From positions 1-64,000 of the forward strand of contig VMTA01000009.1 of assembly GCA_013791855.1 (NCBI GenBank): DNA of 64,000 nucleotides. Direction: 5' to 3'. The notes under the pieces were generated by a model. That model worked only from the letters and a program-made list of their open reading frames with translations, made no database searches and had not been told where the DNA came from. The translations under genes were made by a program, and so were the position numbers. Source of the DNA: Sideroxydans sp. (lineage in GTDB: Bacteria > Pseudomonadota > Gammaproteobacteria > Burkholderiales > Gallionellaceae). This document shows, in pieces, positions 30,057 to 40,506 of the stretch; the first letter of the stretch is position 1; every line of letters starts with the position of its first letter.

Positions 30057-30091
30057 GAAAAAAGATGGCCGGTTGTGTACCGGCCATCTTT
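30057..30091 (-). terminator. Intrinsic terminator downstream of acs
   Basis: AAAGATGGCCGG TTGTGTA CCGGCCATCTTT; reads into TTTTTT on the minus strand. Confidence 0.8.
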
Positions 30092-30181
30092 CCATGAGAG
30101 CTTTCGCCGACAACTCGCCGAAAAGGCATGTTGCGGTGGAGACTAACCTTCAGGTTATGTCGTAACCAAACCCCGCCATGA

Positions 30182-32149
<1,968 letters not shown>

Positions 32150-32173
32150 TTGTTTCTCCCTTGATGTTGATTG

Positions 32174-33388
32174 CTATATGCCGGTGATCTGCTTCAGGTC
32201 AAAGCCCCACTTTGCCGGGTCTTCTGCGTTGACGATGCTTTCCTGCGAACGTCCCAAGTCTAACATTTCAGGCATGATCGGTTCGTTGGACTTGGTCGAA
32301 AAGAAGACCTTGACGATGGGTGTGAGCAGGCTTTTCTCTGTCTGTTCCATGACTATAGCCAGTCTTCCTGACTTGAGCCTTACTAGCGTGCCGGAGGGGT
32401 AGATGCCGATGGTCTTGACGAAGGCCTGGAACACGCGCTCGTCGAAATGTCCATTGCGCCATTCCGCCATCTTGCGGATGGTCTCGGCCGGCTCCCAGCC
32501 ATTCTTGTAACAGCGGTTGGAGGTGAGGGCGTCGTATACGTCACAGACAGCGCCCATCTTCGCGAACAGGGAGATCTGCTCGCCGGCCAATTTGTCCGGA
32601 TAACCTTTGCCGTCCATGCGTTCATGGTGGTGCAGGCATACGTCCAGCGCGGTCGCTGTGATGTCGCTGGAACCTTGCAGGAGCTCCCATCCTTTGCGAG
32701 GGTGATCCTTGACGATGTTGAACTCTTCGTCGGTGAGCTTACCCGGCTTGTTCAATACAGCCTCGTCTATCATCATCTTGCCGACATCGTGCAGCAGCCC
32801 GGCCAGTCCGGCCTCTTTCAGGTCGTTGCCTTCCAGTCCCAACTGTTTGCCCAATGCAATCATCAGCGCGCAGACCGCCACCGAATGCATATAGGTGTAA
32901 TCGTCTTTGGTCTTGAGCCGCGCAAGATTGAGGAAGGCTTCCGGATTGCGCGTGATGGATTTGCTGATCTCGTCCACCAGCGGCGCAGCCTCGCCGACCT
33001 TGATGGCGTTGCCCATGCGGGCTTCGAGGAACATCGAGGTGACAGCAGCTTTGCTCTTGGCTTGCAGTTGGCGCGCGCGTATCAGTTCGTCATGCAGGGA
33101 GACGCGGGCTTCGGTCTGGGGTTTTACCTTGGTGATGCGATCCAGTTCGGCCGCGATCTCGCGCTCGGCTTCTTCATCCGATACGGCCACGACGTCGCCT
33201 TCGACATCCAGACCGCGTGCCGGATCGATCCATACTTCCTGGATGCCGCAGGTGCGCAGTGTGTGCAGATCCGCATCGGTATCGAGCAGGAACGACTTGC
33301 GCCAGAACGGGTGTTCCATCCAGCTGCCGCACAGCTCGTGGATGAACATGCCGATCTTGACGTTTTGTACTGGGATTCTCTTGCGCAT
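32174..33388 (-). CDS. HD-GYP domain protein with DUF3391 N-terminus (c-di-GMP phosphodiesterase)
   Basis: 404 aa; LLHDVGKMMIDEAVLNKPGKLTDEEF, HHHERMDGKGYPDKLAGEQI, DVYDALTSNRCYK. Confidence 0.92.
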   Translation of the reverse strand: MRKRIPVQNVKIGMFIHELCGSWMEHPFWRKSFLLDTDADLHTLRTCGIQEVWIDPARGLDVEGDVVAVSDEEAEREIAAELDRITKVKPQTEARVSLHDELIRARQLQAKSKAAVTSMFLEARMGNAIKVGEAAPLVDEISKSITRNPEAFLNLARLKTKDDYTYMHSVAVCALMIALGKQLGLEGNDLKEAGLAGLLHDVGKMMIDEAVLNKPGKLTDEEFNIVKDHPRKGWELLQGSSDITATALDVCLHHHERMDGKGYPDKLAGEQISLFAKMGAVCDVYDALTSNRCYKNGWEPAETIRKMAEWRNGHFDERVFQAFVKTIGIYPSGTLVRLKSGRLAIVMEQTEKSLLTPIVKVFFSTKSNEPIMPEMLDLGRSQESIVNAEDPAKWGFDLKQITGI

Positions 33389-33488
33389 AGCTGAATCAAA
33401 TGGACCGGCGGAATTGTTCTACGGACGATTCTACCTTACCCACCCCACCTTTCAGCAATCTGACGAGCGATGTCAGGTCAGCAGCGCC

Positions 33489-34748
33489 TCAATGCGGGCT
33501 GTGCTCGTCGTTATCACTGGTCCATAAGCCATGGGCATCCAGCAGCAAGCGATAACGCGATTCATTGGCATCCAGCCGGGCCAGTGTCTCGGCCAGCGTC
33601 GCTTCCAGCGCCTGACGTCGGGAGATCAGTGTCGCATCCAGGCTGCTTTCACCCAGGCTGTAGGCACGGGCGACCAGATCGGCGTTGTGGCGCAAGGCAT
33701 TGGCGGCAGTTGCTGCTTGCTGCCAGATCTCGTAGCTGCTCACCGCATGGGTGTAGGCGTGGTAGATGTCTCCTTCCACTTTGCGCTGCAGCGCCATTGC
33801 CTGGTCGGCGGCGATGCGTGCCTGCGCTTGGGCACTGTCGGCATTCGCCGAGCGGGCGCTATAGCCCAGCGGGATCGAGACATACACACCGGCGACGCGT
33901 TGCTTGCGGTCGAGCAGCGAGGTGTATTTCAGGCCGACCGTCGGGTCTGGTAAACGGTCGGCGCTGGCGCGTTCGGCAAGTCCGCGCTGGAAGTCGGCTT
34001 CTGCAAGGGCTAGACCGATCTCGTGATTGTGGTCCAGCATGATGTCGTGCCAGTAAGGCAGGGGCTGGGTTATGGCTTGTGGTTCCACCAGAGCCGGAGT
34101 CTCAGGCAAGGGCAGGGCGGGGAACTGACGTTTCAATTCGTCGGCAGCCAGCGCCGCACGCAGCTTGGCCTGTCGCAGGGAAACTTCGGACATCGCGGCG
34201 GCAGCGTTGACCTGGTTCAACTCCATGCGCGGCGCATCGCCCGCCTTGATGCGCTTTTCCGTGATCACTGCCTGCTGATGCAGGATGTCCAGTTGCGCTT
34301 GCCACTGCATGAGCTGCGCCTGTTCACGCTGCCACGCGAACCACAAACGAAGCAGCTGACGCGATGCTTCATGGCGCGCATCTCCCAGAGCATGCTGCCC
34401 GCGCGCAAGGGCGGCCGCGCCGATATCGCTGTCTATCCACACCTTGTTGGGCAGGCGCAGTGGGCGCTCGATGGCGATCTCCCAGTCGCGGTAGTCATTC
34501 TGGACGTTGCCTTCCAGCAGGCGGTCGCGGTACGTTGCACCGTGCAGGGTGAATTCATATTCGCCCGTGTCGCGCTTGCGCTGCTCGCTCTGTTCGATCT
34601 GCATGCCGGCTTGGGCATTGAGTACGAGGATGTGTTCGTCCAGTGCGCGGTCCACTTGGGCATGCGGAGGCAGATCGGCTTCTGCATGGCTGAGCGATGC
34701 GAACAAGCAGAGGCACGAAGCGGCCAGGGCATATCTCGGGAACTTCAT
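33489..34748 (-). CDS. TolC-family outer membrane efflux protein (CzcC/CusC-like)
   Basis: Start MKFPRYALAASCLCLFASLSHAEA; long helical repeats (AEADFQRGLAERASADRLPDPTVGLKYTS). Confidence 0.87.
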   Translation of the reverse strand: MKFPRYALAASCLCLFASLSHAEADLPPHAQVDRALDEHILVLNAQAGMQIEQSEQRKRDTGEYEFTLHGATYRDRLLEGNVQNDYRDWEIAIERPLRLPNKVWIDSDIGAAALARGQHALGDARHEASRQLLRLWFAWQREQAQLMQWQAQLDILHQQAVITEKRIKAGDAPRMELNQVNAAAAMSEVSLRQAKLRAALAADELKRQFPALPLPETPALVEPQAITQPLPYWHDIMLDHNHEIGLALAEADFQRGLAERASADRLPDPTVGLKYTSLLDRKQRVAGVYVSIPLGYSARSANADSAQAQARIAADQAMALQRKVEGDIYHAYTHAVSSYEIWQQAATAANALRHNADLVARAYSLGESSLDATLISRRQALEATLAETLARLDANESRYRLLLDAHGLWTSDNDEHSPH

Positions 34749-35056
34749 GCCAGCCTCCCGAAATCCAGCACCGGCACCAGCCAATAAGCGATCTCGTTAT
34801 TGGGCTCGGCTTGTTTCAGATGGGCGATCAATGATCTTGCATCCTCAAGATTCATCACCGAATCGAATTGCACGCGCTGGGAACGGCCGCGCACCTGTTC
34901 CAGCATGCTGGGCAGTTTTTCCTTCTGGCTGCCGCCTTCGATGTGCTTGATGGAGAAGCCGCGCACCCAGTCCGGATGGGAGAGCAACTGATCGACCAAA
35001 CGCTCTTCCTGCGATTTGTGGCAGACCAGTGTCAGACAACAATTCATTTCTTTCAT
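34745..35056 (-). CDS. DUF3240 family protein
   Basis: 103 aa between outer membrane protein and RND genes; NCCLTLVCHKSQEERLVDQLLSHPDWVRGFSIKHIEGGSQ. Confidence 0.75.
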   Translation of the reverse strand: MKEMNCCLTLVCHKSQEERLVDQLLSHPDWVRGFSIKHIEGGSQKEKLPSMLEQVRGRSQRVQFDSVMNLEDARSLIAHLKQAEPNNEIAYWLVPVLDFGRLA

Positions 35057-38000
35057 GCTTGCACCTTGGGTTTTTCCAGACCGAATCGGCGATACAGGAT
35101 GGGTAGCATGATCAGCGTCAACAAGGTCGAGCTGATCAAACCGCCGGTGACCACGATGGCCAAGGGTTTTTGGATCTCGGAACCGGGGCCGGTGGCGAAC
35201 AGTACCGGCAGCAGGCCGAAGGCCGTGATGCTGGCCGTCATCAGCACCGGACGCAGACGACGTTTGGCCCCTTCGAACACCACATCGGCCAGCGAGAGTC
35301 CTTCATCATGCAGCTGGTTGAAATAGGACACCATCACCACACCGTTCAGCACCGCGATACCCAGCAGCGCGATGAATCCCACCGAGGCGGGGACGGACAG
35401 ATATTCGCCGCTGATCCACAGCGCGAACACGCCGCCGATCAATGCGAACGGGATGTTGGTCAACACCAGCGCAGCCTGACGCACCGAGCCGAAGGTGGCG
35501 AACAGCAGCATGAAGATCATGCCCAGTGCGACCGGGATGACCACGGCGAGTCGTGCCGCCGCGCGCTGCTGGTTCTCGAACTGCCCGCCCCAGGTCAGGC
35601 GATAGCCGGAGGGCAGATTCACTTGTGTGGCCACCGCCGCTTTTGCTTCTTCCACGAAGCCGACCAGATCGCGCCCGCGTACATTGCTCTGGATCACCAC
35701 CATGCGCTGACCGTCCTGACGATCCACTTTGACTGGACCGTCTGCTCGTTCCAGTTTGGCCACGACGGAAAGCGGTACGGCTTGTCCGTTGGGTAAAGGT
35801 AGCTTGATGGCAGCAAGCAAAGCGGGGGATTGGCGGATCTCGGCCATGCCGCGCATGATCAGCGGCGTGCGGCGACCGTCTTCGATGACTGTGCCCAGTT
35901 GCTGGCCTTCTATCTGGCTGCGCAAGGCCGTGCCTATATCGTCGACGTTCAGCCCCATGCGTCCCGCTGCCAAGCGGTCGATGATGACGCGGTAATACTG
36001 CACACCGCTGTTCTGCACGGTGTAAACATCCTCGCTGCCGCGGATGCCTTCCAGCACCTTGACGATCTGCTCCGCGCGGTCGTTCAAGGTGGCAAGGTCG
36101 GTGCCGAACAGTTTGATGGCGACGTCGCCGCGTGCGCCGGTCAGCATCTCCGATACGCGCATGGCGATGGGTTGCGTGAAGCCGTATTCGATGCCCGGGA
36201 AGTCCTCCATCACTTTGCGGATGTCGTCGATGATCGCGTTCTTGTCGCTGTTGCGCCATTCCTTCTGCGGTTTGAGCACGAGGAAATTGTCGGTCTCGTT
36301 CAGCCCCATGGGATCCAGCCCCAGCTCGTCAGCACCGGCGCGCGATACGATGCCTTGCACTTCCGGCACCTGTTGCAGGATGGCAGCCTGGATGCGTTTG
36401 TCCAGTTCGGCCGTCTGCTCGATATTGATGGATGGCAGCTTGGAGGTCTGCATGATGATGTCGCCTTCATCCATCTCCGGCATGAAGGTCTTGCCCAGTA
36501 ACATATATATGCCTGCGGTCACCAGCAGCAGGCTGATCGCGCTGATGATGACGATGCGTTCCTTGTCCAACGCGCGCCGCAGCAGCGGCACATAGATAGC
36601 CATCGCCTTGCGCACCAGCCAGGGTTCTTCATGGCCGGCAGTCTTGAGCAGGAATGAAGCCAGCATGGGCACGAAGGTCAGTGACAGCAGCAGCGAGCCG
36701 AACAGCGCGAACACGATGGTGACCGCGACCGGGATGAACAGTTTTCCTTCCAGGCCCTGCAGCGTCATCAGCGGCAGGAACACGATGATGATGATGGCGA
36801 CGCCGGCCGCGACCGGGGTGATGACTTCCTTCACGGCGCGGTAGATGACATGCAGGTGCGGGATGTGCGCCCGGCGGTGCGCGAGGTGATTGATGATGTT
36901 CTCCACTACCACAACCGCCGCGTCGACCAGCATACCGATCGCGATGGCGAGTCCGCCCAGTGACATCAGGTTGGCCGACAGACCGAACTCCCCCATCAGG
37001 ATGAAGGTGAACAATACCGACAGCGGCAAGGTGAGCGCGACAACCAGTGCGGCGCGCAGGTTGCCCAGGAACAATACCAGCAGGATGACGACCAGGATGA
37101 TGGCTTCTCCCAAAGCCTTGGAGACGGTGCCGACTGCACGCTCTACCAGGCTGCCACGGTCATAGAACACCTTGGTCGTCACGCCTGCGGGCAGGGTGGG
37201 GGCGATCTCGGCCAGCTTGGCGCGCACGCCGTTCACCACCTTTTGCGCATTCGCACCGCGCAAGCCAAGCACCAGTCCCTGGACGGCTTCACCTTTGCCA
37301 TCCTTGGTGACTACGCCATAGCGGGTCAGGCTGCCGATACGGACTTGCGCGACATCGCTGACGCGGACCAGATTGCCATGGTTGCCGACGATGACGATGT
37401 CGCGCACATCCTGCAGGCTGCGGATGCTGCCCTCGGCGCGTACCAGCAGAGATTCGTCGCCGTCGTTGATGCGACCGGCGCCGTCGTTGCGGTTGTTGGC
37501 TTGGATCGCTGCTTGCAGTTCGGCAAAGGAGATGCCGCGGGCCGAGAGCGCGTTATGGTCGGGCACGACCTCGAAACTGCGCGCCAGCCCGCCCAGCGAA
37601 TTGACATCGGCGACGCCGGGCAGGGTGCGGAGAGCGGGGCGTATGGTCCAGTCCAGCAGGGTGCGGCGCTCTTCAAGCGAGACGCCTTCTCCTTCCACGG
37701 TGAACATGAACATCTCGCCCAGCGGGGTAGTGATAGGAGCCAGTCCGCCCGATACATCTGCGGGCAGGTCACGCATCGCGTTGTTCAATCGCTCGGCAAC
37801 TTGCTGGCGCGCCCAATAGATGTCGGTACCGTCATCGAAGTCGACTGTGATGTCGGCGATGGCGTATTTGGAGATGGAACGCAGCACGCGCTGGTCGGGG
37901 ATGCCGAGCATCTCCAGTTCGATCGGGGCGACGATACGCGCCTCGACTTCTTCCGGCGTCATGCCGGGTGCCTTCATGATGATCTTGACCTGTGTGGTCG

Positions 38001-38130
38001 ATACATCCGGGAAGGCGTCAATGGGCAGGTCGCGGAAAGCGGACACACCGGCACCGACCAACAGCAGCGTCAAGGCAGCCGCCAGCATGCGCTGGGTCAG
38101 CGCGAATTCAACCAGTTTGGACAGCATCAT
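35053..38130 (-). CDS. Heavy-metal efflux RND transporter (CzcA/CusA family)
   Basis: 1025 aa; RND motifs, AIAIGMLVDAAVVVVENIINHLAH in TM4, FMPEMDEGDIIMQTSKLPS. Confidence 0.93.
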   Translation of the reverse strand: MMLSKLVEFALTQRMLAAALTLLLVGAGVSAFRDLPIDAFPDVSTTQVKIIMKAPGMTPEEVEARIVAPIELEMLGIPDQRVLRSISKYAIADITVDFDDGTDIYWARQQVAERLNNAMRDLPADVSGGLAPITTPLGEMFMFTVEGEGVSLEERRTLLDWTIRPALRTLPGVADVNSLGGLARSFEVVPDHNALSARGISFAELQAAIQANNRNDGAGRINDGDESLLVRAEGSIRSLQDVRDIVIVGNHGNLVRVSDVAQVRIGSLTRYGVVTKDGKGEAVQGLVLGLRGANAQKVVNGVRAKLAEIAPTLPAGVTTKVFYDRGSLVERAVGTVSKALGEAIILVVILLVLFLGNLRAALVVALTLPLSVLFTFILMGEFGLSANLMSLGGLAIAIGMLVDAAVVVVENIINHLAHRRAHIPHLHVIYRAVKEVITPVAAGVAIIIIVFLPLMTLQGLEGKLFIPVAVTIVFALFGSLLLSLTFVPMLASFLLKTAGHEEPWLVRKAMAIYVPLLRRALDKERIVIISAISLLLVTAGIYMLLGKTFMPEMDEGDIIMQTSKLPSINIEQTAELDKRIQAAILQQVPEVQGIVSRAGADELGLDPMGLNETDNFLVLKPQKEWRNSDKNAIIDDIRKVMEDFPGIEYGFTQPIAMRVSEMLTGARGDVAIKLFGTDLATLNDRAEQIVKVLEGIRGSEDVYTVQNSGVQYYRVIIDRLAAGRMGLNVDDIGTALRSQIEGQQLGTVIEDGRRTPLIMRGMAEIRQSPALLAAIKLPLPNGQAVPLSVVAKLERADGPVKVDRQDGQRMVVIQSNVRGRDLVGFVEEAKAAVATQVNLPSGYRLTWGGQFENQQRAAARLAVVIPVALGMIFMLLFATFGSVRQAALVLTNIPFALIGGVFALWISGEYLSVPASVGFIALLGIAVLNGVVMVSYFNQLHDEGLSLADVVFEGAKRRLRPVLMTASITAFGLLPVLFATGPGSEIQKPLAIVVTGGLISSTLLTLIMLPILYRRFGLEKPKVQA

Positions 38131-39221
38131 TCGGCTCCGCTGTTGTTCAGTGCACCGGATTTCAGCGTCGAGACGCCCTGTACGGCGATCAGTTCATTGC
38201 CCTTGAAGTCGCCGTCGATCAGGCTGCGTTGCGCCCCTTCCAGCTTCACCGAGACCTTTTCGGCACGGAATCCTGTGGGTGTCCTGACGAATACGACAGC
38301 CTGCTCGCCCAATCTCGCCAATGCGCTGTTCGGGACGTTCCATTGCTTCATATTGTTGCCTACGGTGGTGATGCTCGCTTCTACATACTGTCCGGGGCGG
38401 AGTCCTTCGGTTCCTTTGTTGATGAGTGCACGAACCAGGATGGTCTGGCTGCCACCACTCAGGCTGCGACCGATAGCGGCCACTTTGCCGCTTGCCGAAT
38501 AAGCGGGGATATCGATGGACGCACCGACTTTGATGTTGCCCGAACTGGACAAGGGCACCTGTATCTCTAGCCCGAGCGGACTCAGTCTGGCCACCTTGAA
38601 CAATGGCGTCGAAGCATCAAGACGCTGGCCCGAGCTGGCCGACTTTTCCAGGATGACGCCGTCGATTGGCGAGGTGATAGCAAGCTGGCTGCTCAACTCG
38701 TTGCCGGACAGGAGTTGCTCGATCGCTTTGGAGGACATTCCGAACAGCTTCAATGCCTGGCGGCGCTCGGTCAGGATGGCGCGTGCCTCGTTACGCTGGC
38801 TGCGTGTCGCACGCAGACGACTTTCCGCGATGATGCCGTCCTTCCAGAGTTCCTGATCGCGCTTGAAGTTTTCAGTGGTGAGTTGGTCTTGCATGTGTGC
38901 CTGCAGCAGGCTGCGCTGGGCTTCAATGAAGGCAGGGCTTTGCAGTCTCGCCAATACCTGTCCTTTCTTTACCGCATCACCCACGCCTGCCAGCGTTTGT
39001 TCGACCATCGCCGACAATGGCGTGCTGATGGTGTAGAGCTGGTCTCCCGGAATGACCACCAGTGCAGGCAGGCCTGAGATGTCGCCGTTTGCTTGCGCCG
39101 GCAATGGCGCAGTCACGATGCCCAGCTTGTCGATCTGTTCTGCAGACAATGCGACGTCTTGTGCATGCACGCCGGTGATGAATTGAGACAGGAACAGGAT
39201 GGCGATGGATAGCTTCTTCAT
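38127..39221 (-). CDS. RND efflux periplasmic adaptor subunit (CzcB/CusB-like)
   Basis: 364 aa; signal peptide, barrel-sandwich hybrid motifs (VGDAVKKGQVLARLQSPAF ... ITSPIDGVILEKSASSGQRLDASTPLFKVARL). Confidence 0.9.
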   Translation of the reverse strand: MKKLSIAILFLSQFITGVHAQDVALSAEQIDKLGIVTAPLPAQANGDISGLPALVVIPGDQLYTISTPLSAMVEQTLAGVGDAVKKGQVLARLQSPAFIEAQRSLLQAHMQDQLTTENFKRDQELWKDGIIAESRLRATRSQRNEARAILTERRQALKLFGMSSKAIEQLLSGNELSSQLAITSPIDGVILEKSASSGQRLDASTPLFKVARLSPLGLEIQVPLSSSGNIKVGASIDIPAYSASGKVAAIGRSLSGGSQTILVRALINKGTEGLRPGQYVEASITTVGNNMKQWNVPNSALARLGEQAVVFVRTPTGFRAEKVSVKLEGAQRSLIDGDFKGNELIAVQGVSTLKSGALNNSGAE

Positions 39222-39430
39222 TGTTTCGACTTCTCCGGTGTGGCACGGCGGTTGTTGATTCTATTGCAAAGGGGGATGGATGTTGTCTGAAGACCATACT
39301 CGATCCACTGACTTTACATACATAAAGGGCGTGCTATAGGTTGCCATCCGGAGAATTAGTTCCATTGTTACGAAGATTTTATCCGGCATGATCGCTACGC
39401 AAAGAGACGCTTCGCATTCAGGAAAAAATC

Positions 39431-39458
39431 TTGACAAATCCGGGGGCGTCCCTAAAAT
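39431..39458 (+). promoter_or_regulatory. Sigma-70 promoter of tRNA-Lys
   Basis: TTGACA (39431-39436), 16-nt spacer, TAAAAT (39453-39458), GC-rich discriminator, 13 nt before the tRNA 5' end. Confidence 0.8.
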
Positions 39459-39471
39459 GCGCGGCTCTTCC

Positions 39472-39547
39472 GGGTCGTTAGCTCAGCTGGTAGAGCAGCG
39501 GACTCTTAATCCGTTTGTCGCAGGTTCGATCCCCGCACGACCCACCA
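39472..39547 (+). tRNA. tRNA-Lys (CUU)
   Basis: GGGTCGTTAGCTCAGCTGGTAGAGCAGCGGACTCTTAATCCGTTTGTCGCAGGTTCGATCCCCGCACGACCCACCA; anticodon loop CUCUUAA; encoded CCA. Confidence 0.95.
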
Positions 39548-39555
39548 GAATTATG

Positions 39556-39588
39556 AAGGCCTGCAGAAATGCAGGCCTTTTGTATTTC
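39556..39588 (+). terminator. Intrinsic terminator after tRNA-Lys
   Basis: AAGGCCTGCA GAAA TGCAGGCCTT followed by TTGTATTT. Confidence 0.82.
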
Positions 39589-39610
39589 TGTGCAGCAATG
39601 TTGCGCTATG

Positions 39611-39640
39611 AAAAAACCCACCGGGCAAAGGCGGGTTTTT
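39611..39640 (-). terminator. Intrinsic terminator for the minus-strand ORF 39661..
   Basis: AAAAACCCACC GGGCAAA GGCGGGTTTTT. Confidence 0.65.
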
Positions 39641-39660
39641 AAGTCAGGCTAAGGAGCGGT

Positions 39661-40164
39661 TCATGCACTCACCGCACGCATCCTGTCTATTTTCTCGATA
39701 ACAGCCTGATAGAGATCATGGTCTGAATCGGGGTTATTGCGGTCCGGATGATGGGCACTACGGATTTTTCTTAGTTGAGTCATATCGTCTGGCAGGTCAT
39801 GTACCTTGGTCACCCGGTCACCGTTTTTTTCCATCACGCGCTGAAGCTCAGCCTCTGCGCCTTCGCGTGTGTCATATAACTTCTTGCTGCCAAGACGCCA
39901 GCCGTCTTGGGTTTTGCGTGGGGATAGCTTTTCCTTACCATCAAACCAGATCCATTTACCGGTGTCGGGATCCTGTTCAAAGTTAATGGAGGTGATGGCA
40001 TAGGTGTAAACGGGCGGCTCGATATTTTTGGCGAATAGTTTGATGATCCTTGCGACAGTCACCACCGTCGCAACGTAATACGCGCCTGCCTCATGCGGGC
40101 AGAACGCGCTGCTGAGCGTTGGCTCAGGTTTGCTGTCGTTGTTTGATGAATTCATTTCAGCCAT
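39661..40164 (-). CDS. Hypothetical protein with a C-terminal J-domain-like HPD segment
   Basis: ORF 39661..40290 opens with GTG inside the tRNA-Asn terminator, so internal Met43 (40164) is preferred; C-term QLRKIRSAHHPDRNNPDSDHDLYQAVIEKIDRM. Confidence 0.6.
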   Translation of the reverse strand: MAEMNSSNNDSKPEPTLSSAFCPHEAGAYYVATVVTVARIIKLFAKNIEPPVYTYAITSINFEQDPDTGKWIWFDGKEKLSPRKTQDGWRLGSKKLYDTREGAEAELQRVMEKNGDRVTKVHDLPDDMTQLRKIRSAHHPDRNNPDSDHDLYQAVIEKIDRMRAVSA

Positions 40165-40280
40165 GCGGCTGAGTGCTTTGCGTTGTGCGTTGGTCACTGG
40201 TAGTGCTCCATTTGTATCTTTTCGCGACTGGGCAGCTTGTGTCGCGAGTTGCGGACTTTTTGGATTTCGACCCAAAAACG

Positions 40281-40308
40281 AAAAGGCCACCCCGAAAGAT
40301 GGCCTTCA
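40281..40308 (-). terminator. Intrinsic terminator after tRNA-Asn
   Basis: On the minus strand GAAGGCCATC TTTCG GGGTGGCCTTTT. Confidence 0.75.
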
Positions 40309-40314
40309 ATATTC

Positions 40315-40390
40315 TGGCTCCCCGACCTGGACTCGAACCAGGGACCTGCGGATTAACAGTCCGTCGCTCTACCGACTGAGCTATCAGGGA
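40315..40390 (-). tRNA. tRNA-Asn (GUU)
   Basis: Reverse complement TCCCTGATAGCTCAGTCGGTAGAGCGACGGACTGTTAATCCGCAGGTCCCTGGTTCGAGTCCAGGTCGGGGAGCCA; anticodon GTT; CCA encoded. Confidence 0.95.
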
Positions 40391-40506
40391 TTTGATGCGG
40401 GCGCTATACTAGCGGCAGAAGGGCATTCGGTCAACATCGATGCGGAAATATTTATGTATTATCGATGCTTGACGAGGCTGTGTGCATCTAATCCAATCCA
40501 ACTACA

